Of a stretch of 64,000 nucleotides of DNA, positions 34,927 to 47,332 are shown one piece after another (the first letter of the stretch is position 1; the number at the start of each line of letters is the position of its first letter). The DNA comes from Timema cristinae (Eukaryota; Arthropoda; Insecta; Phasmatodea; Timematidae). The DNA lies in the NCBI GenBank assembly GCA_039000515.1, contig JBCFYV010000001.1:64493132-64557131 (forward strand), written 5' to 3'. The notes below the pieces were generated by a model. That model was not told the DNA's origin, made no database searches, and worked only from the letters and a program-made list of their open reading frames with translations. The position numbers and the translations under genes are program-made.

Positions 34927-35997
34927 GTGAATAGCGCTAGTCACTGGTGCTTCAAACAATCTTGTAAACCCTTCACACGGTTTGTGTTGTTTAACTCTAG
35001 GGATTTATTTCAGGATCAGGAACAGGAATATATTATTTTGAGCGAGAACAATTATTTTAGTATAGTTTCATAATTTAAATTCTCATTTATCTTCTATGTT
35101 GTTTTTATAATTTATCAATCATTGGCGTGAGAAAGCTAGATTTATCAAATTGCATCAAACAATCACATGTGTTTTTATCTGACTACAGGCAAATTATTAG
35201 ATGTACATGGTAAAGTTTGCTTTAAAATTCATATGTTTAGGAATGATCTGTGTAAACAAGTTTTCTTCCATTACCATTTTGTCTATATATGGAAGGATGG
35301 GGTGACTGAAGTAAATTATATTATTATTTATAATGTCATCAGTCAACACTCATAATTAAATATTAAGGCTGATACTTTGATGTCATCTGAAGAAAGTAAA
35401 ATCTTTTGGTTAAATTTAACATCTGCTTTCCCACTTTGAGGCAGCCAGCTTTGGATTAATAATGGTATTAAGAAAATTAATTATAATATAGTAATAAGAT
35501 AAAATGTGCAGATAAAGTAAACAAAGGAAAGGTTGAATTCCTGGTAGCATATTATTATAAGATGTTTGACCTGTGGGTGATGCTCGAGGCTCGAAAGGAC
35601 TGGAGGAGTGAAGACATCTGTATTAGAGAGGTGCACAGCATAGTTGGTGTGTCATAATCTTAATTATATTAAATTAACATAAAAAGAGTGTCAGCTATCT
35701 TTAATAATTGAAAACACTGTTTATCACATGCATATTTTAAAAATATAACCGGTACATAGCCTTCCATAATATTTGCGCCAAGCTAGAGGTCAAGCAAAGA
35801 TTGGAGCCCTTTGTTTAAACTTTTTTTTCAATTATAGAACTTTTTTAAAGGTGAAGTCAAGTTTTATAGCATCACATACTATCTCAAATATCAATAAATT
35901 AGTATTTTAAGATACTGAAGTAAAATATAATAGAAATACTTACTTCAATCAAAATAAAATGTTTTTCGGTCAATTAAAACTCTGTTTGTTTCTATAG
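34927..35997 (+). other. Nardilysin intron (1071 bp)
   Basis: AT-rich intron. Open frames at 34927-35073 and 35167-35355 are read-through or chance. No transposon is recognised. Confidence 0.7.
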
Positions 35998-36121
35998 GCC
36001 ATTCAGAATTGTTTGGAGAGGTTGGTCCCAGACAGAGTCAACATAATGTTATTTAATAAGAATGAGGCGATGGTGTTTGATCAAACTGAACCTTGGTTCA
36101 ATACCAGGTACTGTGTCTCAG
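35998..36121 (+). CDS. NRDC: Nardilysin-like M16 metalloprotease, exon 4 of 6 seen
   Basis: After a 1071-bp intron, acceptor tttctatag opens AIQNCLERLVPDRVNIMLFN and KNEAMVFDQTEPWFNTRYCV. It matches the L-x-x-L-V-P-x-x-x-N-x-x-L and W-F-x-T-x-Y segments of nardilysin. It begins in phase 0 and ends after one base of a codon at donor tcag|gtaata. A possible upstream donor at accag|gtactg is less consistent with the family. The following intron is 13.1 kb. Confidence 0.88.
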
Positions 36122-36287
36122 GTAATATCTCTATTATTATATTGTTTACTGTATTCAAAAGCTACATGTAATTCTGCTTTTATCTTGTTTGTATGTATAT
36201 GAATAGATTAATACATGTTTTACTAATTCTGAGTGACACTGCTAATTGTGGTTGGATTAGCCAAAATGCACTACTCCATGAGGATAT

Positions 36288-39200
36288 TTCACTGTGTTCT
36301 CTAGTCTCAGGAGTGGTTGGTTTCTTGAAGCCTCATTGTGTTCTCTAGTCTCAGGAGTGGTTTGTTTCTTGTAGCCTCACTGTGTTCTCTAGTTTCAGGA
36401 GTGATTGGTCTCAGTGAAGCCTCACTGTGTTCTCTAGTTTCAGAAGTGGTTGGTTTCATGTAGCCTCACTGTGTTCTCTAGTCTCAGGAGTGGTTGGTTT
36501 CATGTAGCCTCACTGTGTTCTCTAGTCTCAGGAGTGGTTGGTTTCTTGAAACCTCACTGTGTTCTCTAGTCTCAGGAGTGGTTGGTTTCATGTAGCCTCA
36601 CTGTGTTCTCTAGTCTCAGGAGTGGTTGGTTTCTTGAAACCTCACTGTGTTCTCTAGTCTCAGGAGTGGTTGGTTTCTTGTAGCCTCACTGTGTTCTCTA
36701 GTCTCAGGAGTGGTTGGTTTCATGTAGCCTCACTGTGTTCTCTAGTCTCAGGAGTGGTTGGTTTCTTGAAGTCTCACTGTGTTCTCGAGTCTCAGGAGTG
36801 GTTGGTTTCTTGAAGTCTCACTGTGTTCTCTAGTCTTAGGAGTGGTTGGTTTCTTGTAGCCTCACTGTGTTCTCTAGTCTCAGGAGTGGTTGGTTTCTTG
36901 AAGCCTCATTGTGTTCTCTAGTCTCAGGAGTGGTTTGTTTCTTGTAGCCTCACTGTGTTCTCTAGTTTCAGGAGTGATTGGTCTCAGTGAAGCCTCACTG
37001 TGTTCTCTAGTCTCAGGAGTGGTTGGTTTCTTGAAGCCTCACTGTGTTCTCTAGTCTCAGGAGTGGTTGGTTTCTTGAAGCTCTCACTGTGTTCTCTAGT
37101 CTCAGAGGTGGTTGGTTTCTTGAGCCTCACTGTGTTCTCTAGTCTCAGGAGTGGTTGGTTTCTTGAAGCCTCACTGTGTTCTCTAGTCTCAGGATGGTTG
37201 GTTTCTTAACCTATGTGTTCTCTAGTCTCAGAGTTGGTTGGTTCTTGAAGCCTCACTGTGTTTCTTAGTCTCAGGAGTGGTTGGTTTCTTGAAGCCTCAC
37301 TGTGTTCTCTAGTTCAGAGTGGTTGGTTTCTTGAAGCCTCACTGTGTTCTCTAGTCTCAGGATTGGTTGGTTTCTTGAAGCCTCACTGTGTTCTCTAGTC
37401 TCAGAGTGGTTGGTTTCTTGTAGCCTCACTGTGTTCTCTAGTCTCAGGAGTGGTTGGTTTCTTGAAGCCTCACTGTGTTCTCTAGTTCAGAGTGGTTGGT
37501 TTCTTGATACTGGTCTAGTTCAGTTGTGTTCTAGCTCACTGGTTCTCTATCAGATGTTCTGAGCACTGGTCTCTATTCAGTGGTTGTTCTTACCATTTTC
37601 TCAGAGTGGTGGTTTCTTGACTCATGTGTCTATCTCAGATGGTTGTTTCTGAAGCCACTGTTCCATTCGAGTGTTTCTTGAAGCTCCTGTGTTCTTGTTC
37701 AGATGGTGTTTCTGATCACTGTTCTCTAGTAGGAGTGGTTGTTTTTGCCACTGTGTCCAGTCTCAGATGTGTTTGTACTACTGTTCTATTCAGAGTGTTG
37801 GTTCTGAAGCTCATGTGTTCTATTGAGGTTGTTCTTGAGCTCATGTGTCCTAGTTCAGGATGTTGTTCTGACCATGTTTCTCTCTCAGGATGTTTCTAAG
37901 CCACTGTGTTTCATCTCGAGTGGTTTCTAAGCCATGTTCTCTCTCAGAGGTGTTGTACCTCATGTGTCTCTATCTCAGAGTGTTGTCTTACCTAGTGTTC
38001 TAGTCTCAGAGTGGTGTTTCTTACCTCATTGTCCTAGTCTCAGTGGTTGGTTTCTTGAGCTCAGTGTTCCTAGTCTAGGAGGTTGTTCTTGACTCACTGT
38101 GTTCTAGTTTAGGAGTGTTGGTTCTTGTACTCACTGTGTTCTTGTCTCAGAGTGGTTTCTTGAGCTCACTGTGTTCTCTATCTCGATGGTTGGTTCTTGA
38201 AGCCTCATTGTTCTCTAGTTAGGATGTTTTTTGTGCTCACTGTGTTCTCTAGTCTCAGGATGGTTGTTTCTGACCTCACTGGTCCTAGTCTCAGGATGGT
38301 TGGTTTCTTAAGCCTCATGTGTTCCTAGTTCAGATGTTGTTTCTGAAGCCTCACTGTGTTCTTATTCAGAGTGGTTTTCTTGAGCATTCATTGTGTTCTA
38401 CTCACTGGATGTGGTTGTTCTTAGCCTCACTGTGTTCTCTAGTTTCAGATGGTTTTTTGAGCTCATGTGTTCTCTATCTCAGGATGGTGTTTCTTGAGCC
38501 TCATGTGTTCTCTATCTCAGTGGTTTTTCTTGAGCCCTGTGTTCTCTAGTTCAGATTGGTGGTTTCTGAAGCCTCACTGTGTTCTCTAGTCTCAGAGTGG
38601 TTGTTTCTTGAGCTCACTTGTTCCTATCTCAGAGTGTTGGTTTCTTGAGCCTCATGTGTTCTCTATTCAGGGTGGTTGGTTTCTTGAAGCTCATTGTGTT
38701 CCTAGTCTCGGATGGTTGGTTCTTGAAGCCTCACTGTGTTCTCAGTCTCAGAGTGGTTGGTTTCTTGAGCCTCACTGTGTTCTCTAGTCGGAGTGGTTGG
38801 TTTCTTGAGCTCACTGTGTTCTTAGTTCAGGATGGTTGTTTCTTGACCTCACTGTGTTCTCTAGTCTAGATGGTTGTTTCTGAGCTCACTGTGTCTCTAG
38901 TCTCAGAGTGGTTGGTTTCTTGAACTCACTGTGTTCCTAGTTTAGGAGTGGTTGGTTCTTGAGCCTCACTGTGTTCTCTAGTCTAGAGTGGTTGTTTCTT
39001 GTAGCTCACTGTGTTCTCTGTCTCAGGATGGTTGGTTTCTTGAACTCACTGTGTTCTAGTTCAGGAGTGTTGGTTTCTTGAAGCTCATGTGTTCTCAGTT
39101 CAGAGTGGTTGGTTCTTGAAGTCACTGTGTTCTTATCTCAGATGGTTGGTTTCTGAGCTGCTCACTGTTTCTCTAGTTCGAGTGTTTGTTCTTGAAACCT

Positions 39201-41774
39201 CACTGTGTTCTCTAGTTTAGGTGGTTGGTTTCTTTAGCTCACTGTGTTTCTAGTTCAGGGAGTTGGTTTCTTGAACCTCATGTGTTCTCTAGTTATTAGG
39301 TTTGTTTCTTGTGCCTCACTGTTTTTCTAGTCTCGAGGTGGTTTCTGAACCCTGGTTTCTAGTTAAGTTGTTCTTAGCTCACTGTGTTCTCTAGTCTGGG
39401 TTGTTGGTTTCTTGAAACCTCACTGTGTTCTCTAGTTAGGAGTGGTTGTTTCTTGTAGCCTCACTGTGTTCTCTAGTCTCAGAGTGGGGTTGGTTTTTGT
39501 AGCCTCACTGTGTTCTCAGTCTCGGAGTGGTTTGTTTCTTGTAGCCTCACTGTGTTCTTAGTTCAGAGGGTTGGTTTCTTGAACCTCATGTGTTCTCTAG
39601 TCTCAGGAGTGGTTGGTTTCTTGTAGCCTCATGTGTTTCTAGTCTCAGTAGTTGTTGTTTCTTGTAGCCTCACTGTGTTCTCTAGTTCAGGAGTGGTTGG
39701 TTTCTTGTAGCCTCACTGTGTTCTTAGTCTCAGGAGTGGTTGTTTCTTGTAGCCTCACTGTGTTCTCTAGTCTCAGTAGTGTTGTTTCTTGAGCCTCACT
39801 GTTTTCCTAGTCTCAGGAGTGGTGGTTTCTTGAACTCACTGTGTTCTCTAGGTTAGTAGTGGTTTGTTTCTTGTAGCCTCACTGTGTTCTCTAGTCTCAG
39901 GAGTGTTGGTTTCTTAACCTCACTGTGTTCTCTAGTTTAGGAGTGGTTGTTCTTGTAGCCTCACTGTGTTCTCTAGTCTCAGGAGTAGTGGTTGGTTTCT
40001 TGTAGCCTCACTGTGTTCTCAGTCTCAGGAGTGTTGTCTAGTCTAGAGTGGTTTGTTTCTTAGCCTCACTGTGTTCTCTAGTCTCAGGAGTGTTGGTTTC
40101 TTGAACCTCACTGTGTTCTCTAGTTTAGGAGTGGTTGGTTTCTTGAGCCTCACTGTGTTCTCTAGTCTCAGGATGTGGTTGGTTTCTTGAGCCTCACTGT
40201 GTTCTCAGTCTCAGGAGTGGTTGTTTCTTGTAGCCTCACTGTGTTCTCTAGTCTCAGTAGTGGTTGGTTTCTTGAAGCCTCATGTTTCTCAGTCTCAGGA
40301 GTGGTTGGTTTCTTGAACCTCACTGTGTTCTCTAGTCTCAGTAGTGGTTGTTTCTTGAGCTCACTGTGTTCTCTAGTCTCAGGAGTGGTTGGTTTCTTAG
40401 CCTCATGTGTTCTCTAGTCTCAGGAGTGTTGGTTTCGCCTCACTGTTTTCTCTAGTCTCAGGAGTGTTGGTTCTTGAACCTCACTGTGTTCTCTAGTCTC
40501 AGTAGTGGTTGGTTTCTTGTAGCCTCACTGTGTTCTCCAGTCTCAGTAGTGGTTGGTTTCTTGTAGCCTCACTGTGTTCTCTAGTCTCAGTAGTGGTTGG
40601 TTTCTTGTAAGCCTCACTGTGTTCTCTAGTCTCAGAGTGGTTGGTTTCTTGAAACCTCACTGTGTTCTCTAGTCTCAGTAGTGGTTGTTTCTTGTAGCCT
40701 CACTGTGTTCTCTAGTCTCAGGAGTGGTTGGTTTCTTGAACCTCACTGTGTTCTCTAGTTAGAGTGGTTGGTTTCTTGAGCTCACTGTGTTCTCTAGTTT
40801 CAGGAGTGGTTGGTTTCTTGTAGCCTCACTGTGTTCTCTAGTCTCAGTAGTGGTTGGTTTCTTGAAGTCTCACTGTTTTTCTCTAGTCTCAGGAGTGGTT
40901 GGTTTCTTGTAGCCTCACTGTGTTCTCTAGTCTCAGTAGTGGTTGGTTTCTTGAAGCTCACTGTGTTCTCTAGTCTCAGAGTGTTGTTTCTTATGAGCCT
41001 CACTGTGTTCTCTTAGTCTCAGTAGTGGTTGGTTTCTTGTAGCCTCACTGTGTTCTCTAGTCTCAGTAGTGGTTGGTTTCTTGTAGCCTCACTGTTTCTC
41101 TAGTCTCAGTATGGTTGGTTTCTTAGCTCATGTGTTCTCTATCCAGGAGTGGTTGGTTTCTTGAAGCTCACTGTGTTCTCTAGTCTCAGTAGTGGTTGGT
41201 TTCTTGAAGACTCATTGTGCTCTCTCAGTCTCAGTAGTGGTTGGTTTCTTGTAGCCTCACTGTGTTCTCTAGTCTCAGTAGTGGTTGGTTTCTTATAGCC
41301 TCACTGTGTTCTCTAGTCTCAGAGTGGTTGGTTTCTTGAAGCTCACTGTGTTCTCTAGTCTCAGTAGTGGTTGGTTTCTTGAAGTCTCACTGTGTTCTCC
41401 AGTCTCAGTAGTGGTTGGTTTCTTGTAGCCTCACTGTGTTCTCTAGTCTCAGGAGTGGTTGGTTTCTTGAAGCTCACTGTGTTCTCTAGTCTCAGTAGTG
41501 GTTGGTTTTTCCTTTTTTATCTTGTAAGCCTCACTGTGTTCTCTAGTCTCAGTAGTGGTTGGTTTCTTGAGTCTCACTGTTTCTCCAGTCTCAGTAGTGG
41601 TTGGTTTCTTGTAGCCTCACTGTGTTCTCTAGTCTCAGGAGTGGTTGGTTTCTTGTAGCCTCACTGTGTTCTCTAGTCTCAGTAGTGATTTGTTTCTTGT
41701 AGCCTCACTGTGTTCTCTAGTCTCAGTATGGTTGGTTTCTTGAAGTCTCACTGTGTTCTCTAGTCTCAGTAGTG
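36288..41774 (+). repeat. 44-bp minisatellite array in a nardilysin intron (~125 copies)
   Basis: Anchors ctagtctcag recur 44 bp apart (36301, 36345). The unit contains cctcactgtgttctctagt, ctcaggagtggttggtttc and ttgaagc or ttgtagc. The left part (36.3-37.2 kb) and right part (about 40-41.77 kb) are regular; 37.2-39.9 kb is full of one- to several-base losses. The right half is enriched for a ctcagtagtgg variant, so the two ends have been homogenised separately. The short open frames inside are repeat products. Confidence 0.95.
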
Positions 41775-41929
41775 TTTGTATATTTCACTACATATTCACA
41801 ACAAATCAATCCCAACTCGATTGGTTACCACCATTCATTTTTGTGGGAACTTTATAATTAACTTTGAATTCAATATTATCTACCCTGAATGTGAGATCTA
41901 GTCCCATTGGCTCTTCTCTACCTTTTGTT

Positions 41930-42830
41930 GTACATTAGAGGTCACTATAACACTATCTTGACAAGAATGAAGAATATCAAACCTATTTTGTGGAGGTCTC
42001 CCAAACATCAGCATAGCTGGAGAGACCTTGTGGTCAGCTGAGGTGTATTTCATTAAGTTGACTTAAGATGGTTTATAGCTTCGCTGATGGACTCACCCAA
42101 CAACTAGAACTTTTTTATGCATTATTTTACAATATCATCATTTTTTTGCCTGACCATTGGTAAAGGTATGGTAGGGTGCACTTGATTTGTAACTGACCCC
42201 ATTGAGACAACATAAGTTTGTGTAGATCTCTAATCAAACATACAAAGACCGTTGTCGGATACCATTACCTTCAGAATGTCGACTGTAGTTAAAACTCCTC
42301 TCACTATTTTTATTGGTTTTTTGCATTGGTAGATTTCATAGCATTTGCTGCGTTGATTGGTGACTATGAGGTATGAAGTTCCATTGATGGAGCCAATCAA
42401 GTCAATGAGTATTTGACTCGATGGAACTAATACAAATTTATTTAGTGCTGGTCAAGCTTGCTTACAAATTTGGCACCTAATCTTCAATATTACGACCTAG
42501 CACAGGCAGCCAGATACATATATATATATATATATATATTTACTGCCTGGTGTTCACAACACCGATGTGGGCAGAGCGAAGTTCTTACAACATTTTGGTT
42601 TGTAGCATCCTTATAATGAGCAAGAAACAAATCCGCAGCACACACCTCTCCTTGAAGCTAAGGTTGTTGTTGACCAAATGATGAGGCTTAATAGACAAAC
42701 TTAGTTTTTTCTTTAGCCCTTCTTGCCAAACATAAGTAGCTTCTTTCAACAGGACATCTTCTGAGGTGTGCAGAGAGATGTAAGAATTATTGAGAAGACC
42801 TAGACCAAAGTTTTTCAAACCGTGCCCTGC
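41930..42830 (-). mobile_element. Second Ty3/gypsy relic: integrase region
   Basis: Read on the minus strand the order matches gypsy integrase: a pre-integrase segment (LHTSEDVLLKEATYVWQEGL, SLSIKPHHLVNNNLSFKE), a Cys pair, ILIDLIGSINGTSYLIVT (first catalytic Asp), VMVSDNG (second catalytic Asp), a block ending TNGQAKKM where the catalytic Glu should be but Lys stands, and VSPAMLMFGRPP. Stops and frameshifts are numerous. It is a different lineage from the relic at 24.9-28.2 kb, judged by motif wording. It lies in the long nardilysin intron. Confidence 0.8.
42517..42539. repeat. (AT)n microsatellite
   Basis: About eleven AT dinucleotides in a row, inside the gypsy relic. Confidence 0.85.
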
Positions 42831-44089
42831 AGAGTCTGAGGGCTTAGCTGTAGCTATGTCACGCTCCGTGGAGCAATTTTAGAATATTCTTTATTTATTT
42901 GTCACAATTTAAAACAGCATCAGCATTTAGGATTATAAAGCTTTTTAAATCTGAATAAACGTCATTTGCCAAAGGTCCAGCCAGAACATGTGATTTTTTT
43001 ATGTGTTTTGTATTTTTATACTTGTACACTATAACTATTGTAATTGAATGTTGAATTAGTATAACAAATGTTATGAGGGCTCTAGCAAGTAATTCTTCCC
43101 GGTAATAGGGTTCCTTCGGGTGAAAACGTTAGGGAACCCACGCCCTGGACAACCAATCACAAGCAAAGACAAAATAATCCATCGTGGGTGTTGATAGGAG
43201 AGAGCTCTTTTGAATCATTGTCCAAGGGAATTTGTTAGTACTCACTTTGTAGAGCCAGTTTTACTCTCCTCTCTATATGTTGGGGACCTTGGGGATGTCT
43301 GTCTGCAAATAAACCTATTCTAACATTTGGTTTCATTACTGGTACTTTGGGAGGGTGATGGTACTTTCTAGTTGTAAAGTTTGTAACACCTGTTCCACTC
43401 TTAGTTTAAGAGAGTAGGACCAAGGGTATGTATGCAGAATGTTGGTTAAAAACCCAACTCCAGCCTGAGTGTTACCTTCTGTTTTGTAAAAGTTCCGCTA
43501 CACACTACACGAGATTGCCTAGTTAACTGCTCTTTCATGTCTTCGCCTATATTTAGTAGTGAACTTTGAGACCAAAGAGAGGTAAGAAGTCGCTGTCATA
43601 TGAAACTCCACAATCCTCATCAACACAGGCCTACTTTGCTGTTAGCAGGCAACGCACATGTCACTAAGTGTCCTTTCATTTTGGCTGGATGCAATATTAT
43701 ATTAGAAAGTACAATAACATTACAAAAATATTTAAAAGGGTCAGGTTAAGATGTAAGAATTAATGTTAAAATCTTAAAACATATTATTCCACATAATTCT
43801 CCCAAGACTCTAAAGCCACAAATACAAACCATGGCTACTAAAGTAAAAATTAAATTAAATTAAATTAAATTAAATTTGAAGCATCATGATTTTCCAAAGA
43901 GAATCATGGTCGCCAAGCTACGTCGCTTGAATATTGGTTTATTTTAATTGTTATATCGCTCCTAGATATGCACTAATTTATCTTTCGATTTTATCTATGT
44001 AGGCCTATTTTCAATATTAATCTATTTGTCTTAAGTTTGTATATTCATTTACGTTTAAGTTAGCGTCCCACCATATTGAGTTTTTTTTA
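42831..44089. other. Intronic stretch, no gene seen
   Basis: AT-rich intron sequence. Around 43.05-43.35 kb composition and short minus-strand peptides hint at further retrotransposon remnants, but no diagnostic motif is present. It also contains the pentanucleotide repeat listed separately. Confidence 0.4.
43848..43877. repeat. (ATTAA)n microsatellite
   Basis: Five to six units of attaa occur in tandem. Confidence 0.9.
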
Positions 44090-45185
44090 TTAGTTTAGGA
44101 AATTTTAGGGGCCCCTCCCATTTCCCAGCTGTAAATTTTTGAATTTTAAGACTTATTTGGTTTTCTTATATGATATTTTACGTGCCTACTAAATTTCAAA
44201 CTAACCACATCAAAAATAGTGTTCTATATTGGTTGTATACATTTTAAGCGCTTCCATTTCCTGGGCTTCAATTTTGAAATTCCATTTTTTCAGACATTGT
44301 TTGGCTATTCGGTAAGGTATATTAAATTACATGGTGATATTTCAAGTTATACCTCTACAAAATTGTATTTATATCGCTTTGGAAACATTTTGAGGGGACT
44401 ATCCCTCCCTATTTTACGCTACTTCATTTGGAAATGTAATAATTCAGACCTTGATACTGTTTGAGTTGGTCCTTATACCCGCCTGACCTATGTCAATTGT
44501 CTAACACTTTGAGATGTAGTTTAGTCTTTTAGTTTTAAAGATATGAGACCCCTTATATCACCAGTCTCCTTAAAAATGATTAACATTTAAAATGTATTTG
44601 TGGTTATTTGGAGTTATCCCTCTACATTCCTGACAAATTTAAATTTTCTACCTCCTACTTGTACACCCTATCACCCAACCCCCCACCCCCTCCCTATTTC
44701 CTGTAGTCTCATTTGGAAATTTAAAATGTTCAGACTTTATAGTTAATTTGACTAATTCCAGTTTTATCTAAACAGAAAAGTAGTTTATCCACTAGTTTTG
44801 AAAACTATCCCCTCCCCCTTTTCTAACTCCCACTTCAAAAACCACAAATTTAAGACTAATTTGGTTATCTGAAGCCATACTTCTACCAACCTGTAAAATT
44901 TAGATTTTCTACTATACTTATTTTTTTTTTATAATTCCCCTATATTTTCTGGACTCCCATTTAAACTTTTAAATATTTTAACTTCTATAGTTATTTGAAG
45001 TTGTCACTTTTACCTACTTGCCAAATTTAAATATTGCACCACAGCTAAAAGTTCTTTTTATTCTTATAAACCCCTCATCCCCCTTCCCCCTATTTCCCGG
45101 GGTTCAATTTAAAATTAAAACATTATAGACATTTGGCATGGTCTCTTTACTTTACCTCCAAATCTCAATCTTCTCTCACATTGGG
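44090..45185. repeat. Ancient divergent tandem repeat, period about 125-150 bp
   Basis: A C-rich block of the form ccctccctatttcc recurs at about 44113, 44248, 44400, 44687, 44812, 44936 and 45080. Each is followed by a similar order: a cccattt/ttcaattt segment, an A/T-rich run with cagacttt or aagactta, then a tatttgg/gaagtt-type segment and a ctctacc...caaattt segment. Units are too diverged for simple repeat finders but the syntax is clear by eye. Confidence 0.5.
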
Positions 45186-45200
45186 AATTAGTGGTATTCT

Positions 45201-45935
45201 CCAACACCCCAACCCACCCGCTTCTCTCCAACACATCTCGGCACCCATCTGCACCCATGCTGCGTCTCCAACACCCCAACCCACCCGCTTCTCTCCAACA
45301 CATCTCGGCACCCATCTGCACCCATGCTGCGTCTCCAACACCCCAACCCACCCGCTTCTCTCCAACACATCTCGGCACCCATCTGCACCCATGCTGCGTC
45401 TCCAACACCCCAACCCACCCGCTTCTCTCCAACACATCTCGGCACCCATCTGCACCCATGCTGCGTCTCCAACACCCCAACCCACCCGCTTCTCTCCAAC
45501 ACACCTCGGCACCCATCTGCACCCATGCTGCGTCTCCAACACCCCAACCCACCCGCTTCTCTCCAACACATCTCGGCACCCATCTGCACCCATGCTGCGT
45601 CTCCAACACCCCAATCCACCCGCTTCTCTCCAACACATCTCGGCACCCATCTGCACCCATGCTGCGTCTCCAACACCCCAACCCACCCGCTTCTCTCCAA
45701 CACACCTCGGCACCCATCTGCACCCATGCTGCGTCTCCAACACCCCAATCCACCCACTTCTCTCCAACACATCTCGGCACCCATCTGCACCCATGCTGCG
45801 TCTCCAACACCCCAATCCACCCACTTCTCTCCAACACATCTCGGCACCCATCTGCACCCATGCTGCGTCTCCAACACCCAATCCACCCACTTCTCTCCAA
45901 CACATCTCGGCACCCATCTGCACCCATGCTGCGGT
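45201..45935 (+). repeat. 67-bp minisatellite array (11 copies), open in all six frames
   Basis: Unit anchors ccaacaccccaacccaccc start at 45201 and 45268. The unit continues with gcttctctccaacacatctc, ggcacccatctgcaccc and atgctgcgtct. Copies differ at few positions (acccaccc/atccaccc, acatctc/acacctc). Since 67 leaves a remainder of one on division by three and the unit lacks stops in all frames, all six frames are open for 205-274 codons. No splice or start context supports a protein. Confidence 0.95.
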
Positions 45936-47332
45936 ACATAGATTAATTTCATATTAGTATTCCGCAACCCGATAATTATATTAAAGCTCATCTTTATTGA
46001 AGGATATAGAATTTACCACCCCTTTTTTTACTCCTTTACATCCCTTTGTATGATAAAATTTGAATAAAAAAAACTTAAAAATATTCTCAGTCAATTCTAT
46101 AAAGAAACATTCATTTTAAATTTCAAAGTGCTATGTCCACTAGTTCAAAAGTGAATTTGAAAAACCTTAGACTCCTCTTTTTCATCCCTTACAGGTTGAA
46201 TTTCTCAGAATTCTGTCTAGGGCCAGAAAGGAACCTTTACTAAAAATGTCAAGTTTAAGGTTTGAAGCCATTGAGCTCATCTATTCAACCACAAACACCT
46301 CAACTCGTTTATTGTCTCTACAGGCAAAATTAGCCTTATATCCACACTCATGTTAATATTACTAAATCAATATTTAGAATAAGAGAGAAAAAATAATAAA
46401 TCCTCAAATACTTCTAATGTTTAAATACAGTATTTTTAAATAGCTTTTGAGGGGGATTATTTGGTCGAAATTAGCTGTAGATAAATGTTTTCAATAGATG
46501 ATTATTCTATGATATCAGTTCTGGTATCCAATAAGTTAGAAATAATGTTGTAATAAAGACAAAACTACAAACAAGTTGTGTAATATTAATTAGTTTCCAT
46601 ATCATTAAGGCTAGTAACTAGGCCTAACACAACAAATAAATGGTATGATGCACCACACAGACTTTATATCTCTCCTTTGACTAAAAATGGAAGCATTTCC
46701 TTAAAGCTCATAAGCTTTGTAAAACTAGATAATATACATATTTGCAGAAACAGGATGGAAATAAAAAGAACATCACGTTTCACCAAAAGGCATAAATGCA
46801 AGAAACATATTGTTTATTATTCATATTTTACAGAAACATATTGTTCATCAAAAAGCATAATAATCAACTCCCGATTTCCGAGACCTCAATTTAAGAAAAA
46901 TATTTGCCAATAGAGGTCAGAAGCTAAGGGTCATCCATAAATTATGTGAGGATTTTTGTGGAGGGGGAGGGGGGGGGCAGGGTCACTATTTTCTTGTAGA
47001 GGGGGTGGGGGTGGGCAAAATTCATCTTACCTAAGGATTGTACTAATGTTTATGTTGAGACCATATCTAAAAAAACGCTTCTACAGACGCGTGGTCAAAA
47101 AAGTTGTGCCTAATGATGACAGATGGAATAAAAGCCTGTTTGAAGGCTTGGAAATTGTTGTCAGAATTTTGAGAAGAAATCGTTTACTCTGCTCATTTAA
47201 ATACAAGAAATCTATTTACTTAATCAAATGATACCTAAATAATGATTTATTGAAAGATTTTTAAAAAATACAGGTTTTAGACATAATCATGAATAATGTC
47301 ACCAATACTCTATTCAATATGAATAGGCATAA
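45936..47332. other. Intronic stretch with low-copy repeat traces
   Basis: 45.99-46.25 kb carries wording similar to the divergent ~140-bp repeat left of the 67-bp array, suggesting the array expanded inside that older repeat. Around 46930-47040 the motif gtcatccataaattatgtga followed by long G runs resembles the end of a short nonautonomous DNA element seen in many arthropods; this is recollection, not a search. No gene is supported. Confidence 0.35.

Noticed and set aside
45115..45991. Six overlapping frames of 205-274 residues
   Set aside because: All are translations of one 67-bp unit that lacks stops in every frame.
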